Assembly (NCBI RefSeq): GCF_002101395.1
Contig: NZ_CP019706.1
Location: forward strand, 3,844,001-3,908,000
Origin: Pantoea alhagi
GTDB lineage: Bacteria > Pseudomonadota > Gammaproteobacteria > Enterobacterales > Enterobacteriaceae
Length of the DNA stretch: 64,000 nt
Reading direction: 5' to 3'
In this document: positions 44,165 to 52,702 of the stretch, piece by piece
Layout of the letters: every line of letters begins with the position of its first letter
How positions within the stretch are numbered: position 1 is the first letter of the stretch
Notes under the pieces: model-generated
The model's input: only the letters and a program-made list of their open reading frames with translations
Databases searched by the model: none
Told to the model about the DNA's origin: nothing
Program-made: the position numbers and the translations under genes

Positions 44165-45381
44165 CACGACGCTCCTTTAATAACCGACTCGCAGGCGCGT
44201 TCAAAGCGGGCCAGCCCCTCTTTAACATCCTGCTCGCTGATAATCAGTGACGGCGCAAAGCGCACCACGTTAGCGCCCGCAATCAGCACCATCACGCCCT
44301 CTTCCGCCGCCGCCAGGCTGAACTGTTTCGCCTTGCCGCTGAAGTCTTCATTTAATACGCAGCCAATCAGCAGGCCGAGCCCACGGATCTCTTTAAACAG
44401 ATGCAGGCGCTGGTTAATGGCGTTCAAACCCTCGGTAAACCAGCGATGGCGCAGATGTACGCCCTCCAGCACCTCCGGACGATTAACCAGCTCCATGACT
44501 TTGCCGCCAACAGCGCCCGCCAGCGGGTTACCGCCATAGGTGGTGCCGTGGCTGCCAACGTTCAGCGCCGCACCCAGCTTCTCCGTGGTTAACATTGCGC
44601 CAATCGGGAAACCGCCGCCCAGCGCTTTGGCTGTGCTCAGCACATCCGGCGTCACGCCGTAATGCATATAGGCGTAAAGCGAGCCGGTGCGGCCCACGCC
44701 GCTCTGCACTTCATCAAAAATCAGCAACGCGTTATGGCGATCGCACAGTTCGCGCAGCCCACGCAGAAAAGCCGGTTCGGCAGGCAGCACGCCGCCTTCT
44801 CCCTGGATTGGCTCAACGATGATCGCTGCGGTGTGGTCATTAATCAGACTCGCTACCGACGCAAGATCGTTGAATACCGCATGATCAATCCCGCCCGGCA
44901 GCGGCGCAAAATCTTTGGAATAGGCGGGCTGACCGCCTGCCGAGACGGTAAACAGCGTGCGGCCATGAAAGGCATTTTTGAAAGCGATAATGTGACTTTT
45001 TTCCGGCCCAAAATGGTCGTGAGCATACTTACGCGCCAGCTTCAGCGCCGCTTCGTTCGCCTCGGCTCCGGAATTGCAGAAAAACACCCGCTCGGCAAAA
45101 GTGGCATCAATCAGTTGTTTCGCCAGACGCAAAATTGGTGCATTGGTATACCCGTTGCCGGTGTGCCAGAGTCTGGCCGCCTGCTGCTGCAGCGCCTGCT
45201 GAAGTTCGGGATGCGCATGGCCCAGCGCATTAACGGCAATACCACCGGCGAAATCGATATATTCCTTACCGTTTTGATCCCACAGCATTGAGCCTTCCGC
45301 ACGATCCGGCACAAAACTGGCAGGAGAATAAGCGGGAACCATCCAGCGATCGAAATCCTGACGAGAAACTGACTGTTGCAT
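44164..45381 (-). CDS. astC: Succinylornithine transaminase
   Basis: 405 residues, class III PLP aminotransferase with the cofactor lysine in STAKALGGGFPIG, FCNSGAEANEAALKLAR and the Asp in LIFDEVQSGVGRTG. It converts succinylornithine to succinylglutamate semialdehyde with 2-oxoglutarate. First gene of astCADBE. A sigma-54-type promoter lies 84-99 bases upstream, consistent with Ntr control. Overlap of function with ArgD is normal in this family. Confidence 0.96.
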   Translation of the reverse strand: MQQSVSRQDFDRWMVPAYSPASFVPDRAEGSMLWDQNGKEYIDFAGGIAVNALGHAHPELQQALQQQAARLWHTGNGYTNAPILRLAKQLIDATFAERVFFCNSGAEANEAALKLARKYAHDHFGPEKSHIIAFKNAFHGRTLFTVSAGGQPAYSKDFAPLPGGIDHAVFNDLASVASLINDHTAAIIVEPIQGEGGVLPAEPAFLRGLRELCDRHNALLIFDEVQSGVGRTGSLYAYMHYGVTPDVLSTAKALGGGFPIGAMLTTEKLGAALNVGSHGTTYGGNPLAGAVGGKVMELVNRPEVLEGVHLRHRWFTEGLNAINQRLHLFKEIRGLGLLIGCVLNEDFSGKAKQFSLAAAEEGVMVLIAGANVVRFAPSLIISEQDVKEGLARFERACESVIKGAS

Positions 45382-45464
45382 AGCGGCCTCATAGCATCAC
45401 CCGAGGGTGAATCAAAAGTTTAAATTATGTTAATGAAATGATTCATTGCAGCTCTACTCTAGAT

Positions 45465-45480
45465 TGCATGCTTTGTGCCA
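45465..45480 (-). promoter_or_regulatory. Sigma-54 (-24/-12) promoter of astCADBE
   Basis: On the minus strand TGGCACAAAGCATGCA matches TGGCAC-N5-TTGCA at 10 of 11 defined positions, with the essential GG and GC at the right spacing. Predicted transcription start near 45453. E. coli ast is also sigma-54/NtrC controlled. NtrC sites were not identified with confidence. Confidence 0.82.
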
Positions 45481-45878
45481 GCCAGCGTTAAAAATGCATA
45501 AAACAGGTTGAACAACCGTAAATCAATCACTTACAAGCTAACGCTATTCACATTAAATGCATAAATAGTGAATAAATATCTGAGGCTGCGGCATAAACGA
45601 CAGATCAAACAGCGGAATTATGCAGCGATAAAATAAAATATTGCTTTTGTGATCCTGAATAACATTTGCTGTTAAAACAGGGCAAAACAGGCACAGTAAA
45701 AAGGCGAAGCGCATCAAAACAGTGCACGACGTGTCCTGACTGTTATAGGTTATTTTCTGTTTTCTGTTTCTGTTATAGCTATCATTTCTGTGGTTCACTA
45801 AACCCTCTTCTACACTTGTTGTGTTATCAGCAAGGACTTTCTCTTTGGAAGCTTAATAATGAACATCTCGAGGTGGCT
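45481..45878. other. Divergent control region between ast and the second bd oxidase
   Basis: Together with 45382-45480 this is about 500 bases without a supported gene. It is AT-rich and full of small inverted repeats: GGTTG-AA-CAACC (45506-45517) and TATTCAC...GTGAATA (45544-45573). ATGAA-ATGA-TTCAT at 45433-45446, just downstream of the ast start point, resembles an ArgR half-site pair. It should hold upstream activator sites for astC and the promoter for the oxidase genes, whose ribosome site GAGG lies at 45870-45873. Confidence 0.5.
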
Positions 45879-47315
45879 ATGTTCGGTTTAGACGCATTCG
45901 AACTGGCAAGGATACAATTTGCGTTTACGGTCTCTTTTCACATAATTTTTCCTGCAATTACCATTGGTCTTGCCAGTTTTCTGATGGTGCTGGAAGCGTT
46001 ATGGCTGAAAACCCGCAATAACACCTGGCGCGACCTGTATCATTTCTGGTTGAAAATTTTTGCAGTGAATTTTGGTATGGGTGTGGTTTCCGGCCTGGTC
46101 ATGGCTTATCAGTTCGGAACCAACTGGAGCGGGTTCTCCGCCTATGCGGGCAGCATCACCGGCCCGCTATTAACCTATGAAGTGCTGACCGCCTTCTTCC
46201 TGGAAGCGGGCTTCCTTGGCGTAATGATGTTTGGCTGGAATCGCGTGGGGCCGGGACTGCATTTCTTCTCTACCTGTATGGTGGCGCTGGGGACGCTGAT
46301 GTCGACCTTCTGGATCCTTGCCTCCAACAGTTTTATGCATACGCCGCAGGGCTATGAGGTGCTTAACGGCCAGCTGATCCCGGCGGACTGGTTTAAGGTG
46401 ATTTTTAATCCCTCTTTCCCTTATCGTCTGCTGCATATGGCAACCGCCGCCTTCCTCTCGACCGCCTTTTTTGTCGGCGCATCGGGCGCGTGGCATCTGT
46501 TGCGCGGTAACAAGAGCCCGGCAGTCAAACGGATGTTCTCAATGGCGATGTGGATGGCGCTGATTGTCGCACCTATCCAGGCCGGTATTGGTGATGCGCA
46601 CGGCCTGAATACGCTGGAGCATCAGCCAGCTAAAATCGCGGCGATTGAAGGCCACTGGGAGAATACCCCTGGCGAGCCGACGCCGCTGATTCTGTTTGGC
46701 CTGCCCGATATGGAGGCGGAAGAGACAAAGTATGCGGTGGAGATACCGGTGCTGGGCAGTATTATCCTGACCCACAGTATGACCAAACAGATCCCGGCGC
46801 TGAAAAGCTTCCCGCCGGAAGATCGTCCTAACTCCACCATTATTTTCTGGTCGTTCCGCATTATGGTGGCGCTGGGCCTGTTGATGATTCTGGCAGGCGT
46901 CTGGAGCCTGGTGCTGCGCCTGCGTAAGCGGCTGTACGATCAGCGTCTGTTCCACCGTTTTGTGCTGCTGATGGGCCCATCCGGTCTGCTGGCGATTCTG
47001 GCCGGCTGGTTTACCACTGAAATTGGCCGTCAGCCGTGGGTCGTGTACGGGCTGATGCGTACCCGCGATGCGGTTTCTAATCACGGCACGCTGCATATGT
47101 CGATAAGTCTGTTGGCCTTTATTCTGGTTTACGCCTCGGTGTTTGGCGTGGGTCTGGTTTATCTGCTGAAGCTGGTCGCGCGCGGGCCGCAGCCGTTTGT
47201 CGATCATGCGCCGCAAGGTGGTCCGGGCACGCCCCGTACGCCAGCCCGTCCGCTCTCTGCCGCCGATGAGTCGCTGGATGAGCCTAAGAAAGATGAACTG
47301 GGAGGAATTAAATAA
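45879..47315 (+). CDS. cioA: bd-type quinol oxidase subunit I, CioA type
   Basis: 478 residues from ATG 45879 (MFGLDAFELARIQ), preceded by GAGG; the frame is open back to 45666 but without a matching start. Haem ligand His in VSFHIIFPA, Glu pair in TYEVLTAFFLEAG, Q-loop QPAKIAAIEG and GRQPW are present, with the short Q-loop of cyanide-insensitive (CioA) oxidases. It couples quinol oxidation to oxygen reduction. The C-terminus has a Pro-rich tail. It heads a three-gene operon with cioB and a DUF2474 gene. Confidence 0.92.
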   Translation: MFGLDAFELARIQFAFTVSFHIIFPAITIGLASFLMVLEALWLKTRNNTWRDLYHFWLKIFAVNFGMGVVSGLVMAYQFGTNWSGFSAYAGSITGPLLTYEVLTAFFLEAGFLGVMMFGWNRVGPGLHFFSTCMVALGTLMSTFWILASNSFMHTPQGYEVLNGQLIPADWFKVIFNPSFPYRLLHMATAAFLSTAFFVGASGAWHLLRGNKSPAVKRMFSMAMWMALIVAPIQAGIGDAHGLNTLEHQPAKIAAIEGHWENTPGEPTPLILFGLPDMEAEETKYAVEIPVLGSIILTHSMTKQIPALKSFPPEDRPNSTIIFWSFRIMVALGLLMILAGVWSLVLRLRKRLYDQRLFHRFVLLMGPSGLLAILAGWFTTEIGRQPWVVYGLMRTRDAVSNHGTLHMSISLLAFILVYASVFGVGLVYLLKLVARGPQPFVDHAPQGGPGTPRTPARPLSAADESLDEPKKDELGGIK

Positions 47316-48325
47316 TGGGTATCGATCTTCCGCTGATCTGGTTCATTATCATTGTGTTTAGCATTCTGATGTACGTGGTGATGGATGGCTTTGACCTTGG
47401 CATCGGTTTGCTCTATCCGATGGTGCGCGAGACTAAAGACCGCGACGTGATGATGAATACCGTTGCGCCGGTCTGGGACGGCAACGAGACCTGGCTGGTG
47501 ATGGGAGGTGCCGGGCTGTTCGGCGCTTTCCCGCTGGCCTATTCGGTGATTCTGGATGCGCTGGCGGTGCCGCTGACGATTATGCTGATCGGGCTGATTT
47601 TTCGTGGCGTCGCCTTTGAGTTCCGCTTTAAGGCCACGGTGTCGCATCGCGGCTTCTGGGATAAGTCCTTTATCGCCGGTTCTTTTATCGCGACGTTTGC
47701 GCAGGGCGTGGTGCTGGGGGCGTTCCTCAACGGTTTTCCGGTGCAGGGACGAGAATGGAGCGGCAGCGTGTTCGACTGGATTACCCCGTTCAGTCTGTTC
47801 TGTGGGCTGGGTCTGGTGGTGGCCTATGCGCTGCTGGGTGCCAGCTGGCTGATTATCAAGACGGAAGGTCATCTGCTGCAAACCATGCGTAAGCTGGCAC
47901 GTCCGCTGCTGCTGGCGCTTTTGGTGGTAATGGCGATTGTCAGCATCTGGACGCCGCTGACGCATCAGTCGATTGCTGACCGCTGGTTTACCACGCCGAA
48001 TCTGTTTTTCTTCCTGCCGGTGCCGGTTTTGGTGTTGTTGGTATCATGGGCGCTGTGGCGTAACGCCTGGCTGCCGGATGCGCATTATGCACCTTTTATT
48101 CTGACACTGGTGCTGGTGTTCCTGGGCTTTAGCGGGCTGGGGATCAGTATCTGGCCAAATCTGATCCCGCCGGATATTACGTTCCGCGCGGCCTCTGCGC
48201 CGCCGGAGAGCCAGGGTTTTATGCTGGTTGGCGCGCTGTTTATTATCCCGCTGATTCTGGTGTATACCTTCTGGAGCTATTATGTGTTCCGCGGCAAGAT
48301 CGACCCGAATCATGGCTACCATTAA
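47315..48325 (+). CDS. cioB: bd-type quinol oxidase subunit II, CioB type
   Basis: 336 residues, eight or more helices with standard landmarks YVVMDGFDLGIGLLYP and VWDGNETWLVMGGAGLFGAFP and FRGVAFEFRFK. The start shares a base with the cioA stop (TAATG). It keeps the canonical Phe and Gly that are replaced in the other CydB-type protein at 17442, so this pair looks like the more conventional oxidase. Confidence 0.93.
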   Translation: MGIDLPLIWFIIIVFSILMYVVMDGFDLGIGLLYPMVRETKDRDVMMNTVAPVWDGNETWLVMGGAGLFGAFPLAYSVILDALAVPLTIMLIGLIFRGVAFEFRFKATVSHRGFWDKSFIAGSFIATFAQGVVLGAFLNGFPVQGREWSGSVFDWITPFSLFCGLGLVVAYALLGASWLIIKTEGHLLQTMRKLARPLLLALLVVMAIVSIWTPLTHQSIADRWFTTPNLFFFLPVPVLVLLVSWALWRNAWLPDAHYAPFILTLVLVFLGFSGLGISIWPNLIPPDITFRAASAPPESQGFMLVGALFIIPLILVYTFWSYYVFRGKIDPNHGYH

Positions 48326-48337
48326 CAGGAGTATGCG

Positions 48338-48496
48338 ATGGCAATTCAACGCATGACCGGGAAAACCACGAAGCAGCCGCTATGGCGGCGGTTGCTGTGG
48401 ATGGTGATTATCTGGGGCGGCAGCGTGCTGGCGCTGTTTGTGGTGGCCAGTCTGTTCCGCGTGCTGATGTCCGCCGCCGGATTGAGAACCCATTAG
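48338..48496 (+). CDS. DUF2474 small subunit of the bd oxidase
   Basis: 52 residues, found by direct translation: a basic N-terminus (TGKTTKQPLWRRLLWMVI) and one membrane helix (IWGGSVLALFVVASLFRVLM). It has the length, helix and W-rich start of DUF2474 proteins that accompany CioAB. It probably packs against subunit I, as CydX does in E. coli. It starts 12 bases after cioB behind AGGAG. Confidence 0.85.
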   Translation: MAIQRMTGKTTKQPLWRRLLWMVIIWGGSVLALFVVASLFRVLMSAAGLRTH

Positions 48497-48514
48497 TCCT
48501 CGCTACAGATTAAT

Positions 48515-48543
48515 AAACGCCGCCTTCACTGAAGGCGGCGTTT
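48515..48543 (+). terminator. Terminator after the cio operon
   Basis: Perfect 13-bp stem AAACGCCGCCTTC/GAAGGCGGCGTTT with a 3-base loop, then ATCTTCC. Confidence 0.85.
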
Positions 48544-48668
48544 ATCTTCCCCCCTCTGCCTTCCTGGTTATTTTCTTTTACGCCTTTATGGTTTAAAAAA
48601 ACATCAATGGCCTTTTGTTAGCCTTTCAGCAAAGTGGGAAACTGCTTCCCAACCTGGGGCCAACCATC

Positions 48669-48899
48669 ATGAGTTTTAGCCTGCCCGGAACGGATCTTTA
48701 TTACCTGCAGCATGATAATCTTGCCCCTGAAAGATACGAAGAAATTATCAGCCCCTTTTTAGCCTGGTCCCGCATCGTCAGCGAATACGTTTTTGATGAC
48801 CGTCGGCCGCTGGACTTCCGACTTATCAACATGCAAAAACGTAATGTTTACGGTTATAGCCACACAACTCCACCGCATGGGCCACGGGAGCGGGTTTGA
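48669..48899 (+). pseudogene. N-terminal fragment preceding the HNH toxin, frame-disrupted
   Basis: 76 codons from ATG 48669 (MSFSLPGTDLYYLQHDN, later YEEIISPFLAWSRIVSEYVF). I do not recognise the family. It ends in a low-quality tail (TTPPHGPRERV) and overlaps the start of the nuclease frame, which continues one frame over. The simplest reading is the N-terminus of the same toxin separated by a frameshift. It could instead be a small gene of its own. There is no clear ribosome site. Confidence 0.45.
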
Positions 48900-49683
48900 C
48901 GGGGCGCAGCGAATTATCCGCGCATATAAAAATGCCGTAGCCCGCCGTGACGATCGCCGCAGAGGCGGCAAACCGCCCCCCACTGTTCTGTCTGCTCCAC
49001 TGAGCAAAGAAAAGCAGCCTCCCTCACTCGGCACCATCAACAGTAAAATGGCGGGCCGCCTGCTGGCCGCTGGCGGCATTTACCACCAGAACCCGGAAAT
49101 GTTCGCCGAGACCGCGCGCAGGCTGGGCGGCGACGCCGCAAAAGGTTTTGAACAGATCCTGAATGAACAGACGGCGGGCACCCTGGTGGCGCTCTCATCG
49201 GTGCTGATAGCGGGCAAAGCTTCTGTTACGGGCCGTCCCGCTGTTGGCAGCCTGCACGAGCTAAAGCATTATCTGGGGAAAACCAGAGGAGAAGCTAAAC
49301 TGCTGCATAATATCGAAGTGATAAAAATGAACTACGTGCGGCGGGATCGGGCAGAACTGGCAATATTACGTCAGAGCTTTCAACGCGTAAAACCCAAATT
49401 TTATAAAATGCTGGCTGAGCATCCGGAAGCGAAAAAACGCTTTAATCAGCATGAGCTGGCAAAAATGGCAAAGGGGATACGCCCTGGCGAACAGTGGGAG
49501 ATACATCATAAGTTTCCTCTGGATGATAGCGGTAACAATGATTTTAGTAACCTTGTGCTTATTCGGCGTGATTATGAACATTACATTTTCAATGCGGCGC
49601 AGAAAAGCATTACTCGTCAGATGAAGTCAGACGAGATAAAAGAGGTGTTATGGGTAATTCCTGTTGGCGTAGTTTATCCCTGA
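48877..49683 (+). CDS. HNH endonuclease toxin (polymorphic-toxin type), possibly 5'-truncated
   Basis: 268 residues from ATG 48877; the frame is open back to a TTG at 48793, so the true start is uncertain. Layout: a basic linker (RRDDRRRGGKPPPTVLSAPL), an Ala/Gly-rich helical middle with a hydrophobic segment (TLVALSSVLIAG), and a C-terminal HNH/WHH-type nuclease (WEIHHKFPLDDSGNNDFSNL, then RRDYEHY) with the conserved His pair and Asn. The following gene encodes a SUKH/YrhA-type immunity protein 12 bases away. No delivery domain (PAAR, VgrG, Rhs, CdiA) is seen. Known logic: DNase toxin with cognate immunity. Confidence 0.7.
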   Translation: MGHGSGFDGAQRIIRAYKNAVARRDDRRRGGKPPPTVLSAPLSKEKQPPSLGTINSKMAGRLLAAGGIYHQNPEMFAETARRLGGDAAKGFEQILNEQTAGTLVALSSVLIAGKASVTGRPAVGSLHELKHYLGKTRGEAKLLHNIEVIKMNYVRRDRAELAILRQSFQRVKPKFYKMLAEHPEAKKRFNQHELAKMAKGIRPGEQWEIHHKFPLDDSGNNDFSNLVLIRRDYEHYIFNAAQKSITRQMKSDEIKEVLWVIPVGVVYP

Positions 49684-49694
49684 AGGTAAATAAT

Positions 49695-50177
49695 ATGGTT
49701 ATCAGCAATAATCTAATTAACCAGTTAAAGCAGCTTGTCATGGAAAATGATGAAAGGCTGGCCCCGGCAATCGTTTTCCCGGACGATCTCTATGACTATA
49801 ATTTTGGGCGTAAGATTGGTAAGGCGCCGCGCCTGTTTTGGGAACAATATAAAAATTTCGTTGAACATATGGACGGCATCAATATCGATGGCTGCAGAAT
49901 TTACGGTATCGAAAACCACTTCAATTATGAAAATGACCTCTTTACCTTCAACGGCTTCCTGACAAAAATCGCATGTGAAGCCCCAGACACCATGATTGCG
50001 GAGGATTTTTATTGTATTGAAATTGGTGGTTCTTCGCTGGATACCTATACGTATGACATAAGAAGCAATAAGTGGGAATCACGCGACCAACAGCAATACC
50101 AGAACCTTTTTATCTCCTGCGATACGCTGGCAGAGTTTCTGCAGGCGGTGCTGGATGATATTCGCCAGCATGAATAA
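49695..50177 (+). CDS. SUKH/YrhA-type immunity protein
   Basis: 160 residues from ATG 49695, with AAGG eight bases before it. The pattern LFWEQYKNFVEHMDGINIDGCRIYG followed later by EIGGSSLDTYTYD fits the SMI1/KNR4 (SUKH) superfamily, YrhA branch, a common immunity fold for nuclease toxins. It is acidic, as such inhibitors usually are. Context beside the HNH gene makes this the likely immunity partner. Base composition is richer in A+T than the flanking oxidase and nitrate genes, suggesting transfer. Confidence 0.72.
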   Translation: MVISNNLINQLKQLVMENDERLAPAIVFPDDLYDYNFGRKIGKAPRLFWEQYKNFVEHMDGINIDGCRIYGIENHFNYENDLFTFNGFLTKIACEAPDTMIAEDFYCIEIGGSSLDTYTYDIRSNKWESRDQQQYQNLFISCDTLAEFLQAVLDDIRQHE

Positions 50178-50189
50178 TAAATTAGCCCG

Positions 50190-50218
50190 AAAAAGCCGCC
50201 AGCTATTGGCGGCTTTTT
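50190..50218. terminator. Terminator after the immunity gene
   Basis: 12-bp stem AAAAAGCCGCCA/TGGCGGCTTTTT with a 5-base loop; both sides carry A/T runs, so it works in either direction. Confidence 0.9.
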
Positions 50219-50289
50219 ATCTGGCAGGAGTAAATGCCCGGCCTGACAGCCGGGGATTGTTGCTGGCAGGCGCTAATCTAACAGCAAAA

Positions 50290-51726
50290 TCAGGGCTGCA
50301 TAACATCAAAACGATCCGCTGGCGGTGCCTGTAGCGTCATCGGCGGCGTGACCTGCAGCGTGATCCAGTTAGAGGTCACGCGCTGCTGCTTACTGTCTTC
50401 CAGCGTTACCGACAAGCGATACTGATTGCTGGCTCCGGGCGAGTTGTCCCAGGCGGGCATAATCACTGTCCAGCCGTGCGGGCTGCGATTGTCCGGCGGC
50501 GGCGTCAGGCTCAGCGCCTGCGTATCGCCCTGCCAGCTCACGGCGGTAATGTCATTGGCGGCGCGAATCTGAAGTTTTAGCGCCAGCGCTTCACCTGAAC
50601 TCAGCTGCCAGGGCGGCGTTGCCAAAAATACCGACAGCGTTTTACGCTGGCGAAACTCCAGCACCGGCGTGGTATTGCGCTCAACCAAATCGTAACGGCT
50701 GCCGCGCAGCGATCGTGCCTCGGCGACGTTATCGGCGGAGAGCTGCTTGCTCAGCGCTACACCGGGGCGATAGTTGATACGCATACCCAGCTGATCCTGC
50801 GACTGGCCGCTTTCACCTTCTTTATGCGAGGCGGTAAAGGTCAACAGCGGCACCGGGGTATAGTTGACCCCGACTTTCACCGCAACCGGGTTTTTCTCCA
50901 GGCTGCCGTTATTAAACAGATCCACCTGATTCCCCAGATATTGCTCCCAGGTTACCGAAACGCCCAGCTGGCGATAAAACGGCAGATAGCCCTGGGTCGT
51001 AATATCGTAGCCGCGCGCCATACGGTTTTGTTGAAGAGCACTGCTGTTGTGCCAGCCGCTAAGCGGCGTATAGTAATTTGCCGAGAGGCGCAGGAAATCG
51101 CTCCAGGCCTCGGTACCGAGCGAGGCACGCTGTAACCCTGAATCGAGTTGGCGATCCACCAGCGCGTTATAGCCGAGTAGCCAGTTGTGCGCTACCCAGC
51201 GCTGCCCCAGTCCGGCACTGCCTACCAGCCCATCATCAGTTTGCGTGACGCCCAGCTGTGAAAAGGTTAAATATTGATAGTTATCCTGCCAGGGAGTGAG
51301 CAACTGGCCGCCGCTGCCATTAAAGTTACCCTCCATATCCACCTGTAACGAAAGCTGCGCTGTGCCATAAGAAGAAAGCAGCGACTGCCCTTCATCCACC
51401 AGCCGCCCGGTAACCTCATCGCGCAAATGATTAAACGCCCAGACGCCTGCCTGTTGCCCAAAGGTCGCGTCGCTGGTGTTATTACTGGCTTCGCCAATGC
51501 TTTTGGCGATTTGCGCCAGGCGCGTGGAAAAAGCATCTTCTGACGATACATCGCCGCCAAGGCTGGGAAGACTCTCCTTTACAGCGCTAAAGCGCGCAGG
51601 ATCGTTAAAGGGGGCGTCGGGCACCCTGCTTTCCGGCTGAAAAGCGTAGGCATAGCGGCTCAGTAACAGCGTGCCGGGCAACAGCAGCAAAAAAGTGGAT
51701 AAAGTAACTCGATGTATTAATAACAT
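50290..51726 (-). CDS. YchO-like inverse autotransporter (intimin/invasin barrel)
   Basis: 478 residues with a signal peptide (cut near AYA-FQ). The middle (about 70-330) has the inverse-autotransporter beta-barrel pattern, with FNHLRDEVTGRLVDEGQSLLS and the barrel strands GSAGLGQRWVAHNWLLGYNA, then one Ig-like C-terminal domain. E. coli YchO is similar in size (464) and has a short passenger. It is likely outer-membrane inserted with a small exposed domain. In E. coli ychO is close to narXL; here it is close to the nas genes. Confidence 0.85.
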   Translation of the reverse strand: MLLIHRVTLSTFLLLLPGTLLLSRYAYAFQPESRVPDAPFNDPARFSAVKESLPSLGGDVSSEDAFSTRLAQIAKSIGEASNNTSDATFGQQAGVWAFNHLRDEVTGRLVDEGQSLLSSYGTAQLSLQVDMEGNFNGSGGQLLTPWQDNYQYLTFSQLGVTQTDDGLVGSAGLGQRWVAHNWLLGYNALVDRQLDSGLQRASLGTEAWSDFLRLSANYYTPLSGWHNSSALQQNRMARGYDITTQGYLPFYRQLGVSVTWEQYLGNQVDLFNNGSLEKNPVAVKVGVNYTPVPLLTFTASHKEGESGQSQDQLGMRINYRPGVALSKQLSADNVAEARSLRGSRYDLVERNTTPVLEFRQRKTLSVFLATPPWQLSSGEALALKLQIRAANDITAVSWQGDTQALSLTPPPDNRSPHGWTVIMPAWDNSPGASNQYRLSVTLEDSKQQRVTSNWITLQVTPPMTLQAPPADRFDVMQP

Positions 51727-51874
51727 AGCGGCGTCGGGGTTAACTTAAGCTGTCATCATGGGTGGCCGTAATCAGCGTGAATAAGCCTTTAGCTTAGCAT
51801 AATTGTGAGCTGGATCATGATTTTCCCGACGCGTCATTAGTCCAAAAAGCGCGCTGTTATGAGCGTGAATGCCG

Positions 51875-52702
51875 TCATACCTCCCCTGAAGCCACTGTTG
51901 CGCATGTTGCTGCTTCCGCCGCCTGAGAGGCACGATAGAGCCTGACCACCTCACCCACGATAATGAGCGAAGGCGACAGCGGCTGATAGTGCGTGATGGT
52001 CATCGGCAGCTGGGCCAGCGTCGTGATCAATACACGCTGGTCATGCCGCGTACCGCGCTCAATCACAGCAACCGGGGTGTCAGCAGCGCGCCCGTGCTGA
52101 CACAGCTGGCTACTGAGTTCCGCGCTCCAGGTAAGTCCCATATAGAACACCAGCGTCTGGCTGGCATCCTGTAAGCTCTCCCAGGCAAGGTGCGGCTTAC
52201 CTTCTTTGCCATGACCGGTAATAAAGCGTACCGACTGCGCCATGTCCCGGTGCGTCAGCGGAATGCCGCAGGCGGCGGCACAGCCGGTCGCAGCCGTGAT
52301 GCCCGGCACAATATCACAGGCGATGCCCGCCGCCTGCAGCTGCTGCATCTCCTCCCCGCCACGGCCAAAAATAAAGGGATCGCCACCCTTCAGCCTCACT
52401 ACCTTGCGTCCGCTGTGGGCTAAATCCACCAGCAGCTGGCTAATCTGATGCTGTTTCATGCCGTGAAAACCTGGCGTTTTACCGACGTCAAGCGCCAGCG
52501 TGTCGGTGGGGATCAGTGCCAGCACCTCTTCGCTGACCAGCCGATCGTAAACCACCACGTCCGCCTCGCCGAGCAACCGCAGCGCCTTCAGCGTCAGTAG
52601 CTCAGCATCGCCCGGACCTGCGCCTACCAGCCAGACGCTGCCCTGCGGCTGATTAACGCCGCCGCTTAAAAGCCTGTTCAGTGCAGGTAACCGCTGTGTC
52701 AT
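51875..52702 (-). CDS. cobA: Uroporphyrinogen-III C-methyltransferase
   Basis: 275 residues, SUMT family: GSVWLVGAGPGDAELLTLKA at the N-terminus, VVVYDRLVS, VVRLKGGDPFIFGRGGEE and the SAM pocket GITAATGCAAACGIPLTHRD. It makes precorrin-2, the precursor of the sirohaem needed by the NasB nitrite reductase. It lacks the CysG oxidase/chelatase half, so ferrochelation must come from CysG elsewhere. Start overlaps the nasA stop by ATGA; last gene of the nas operon. Confidence 0.94.
   Translation of the reverse strand: MTQRLPALNRLLSGGVNQPQGSVWLVGAGPGDAELLTLKALRLLGEADVVVYDRLVSEEVLALIPTDTLALDVGKTPGFHGMKQHQISQLLVDLAHSGRKVVRLKGGDPFIFGRGGEEMQQLQAAGIACDIVPGITAATGCAAACGIPLTHRDMAQSVRFITGHGKEGKPHLAWESLQDASQTLVFYMGLTWSAELSSQLCQHGRAADTPVAVIERGTRHDQRVLITTLAQLPMTITHYQPLSPSLIIVGEVVRLYRASQAAEAATCATVASGEV

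Noticed and set aside
47204..47965. 253-codon minus-strand frame opposite cioB
   Set aside because: Shadow; composition dominated by Arg, Gln and His with no hydrophobic core.
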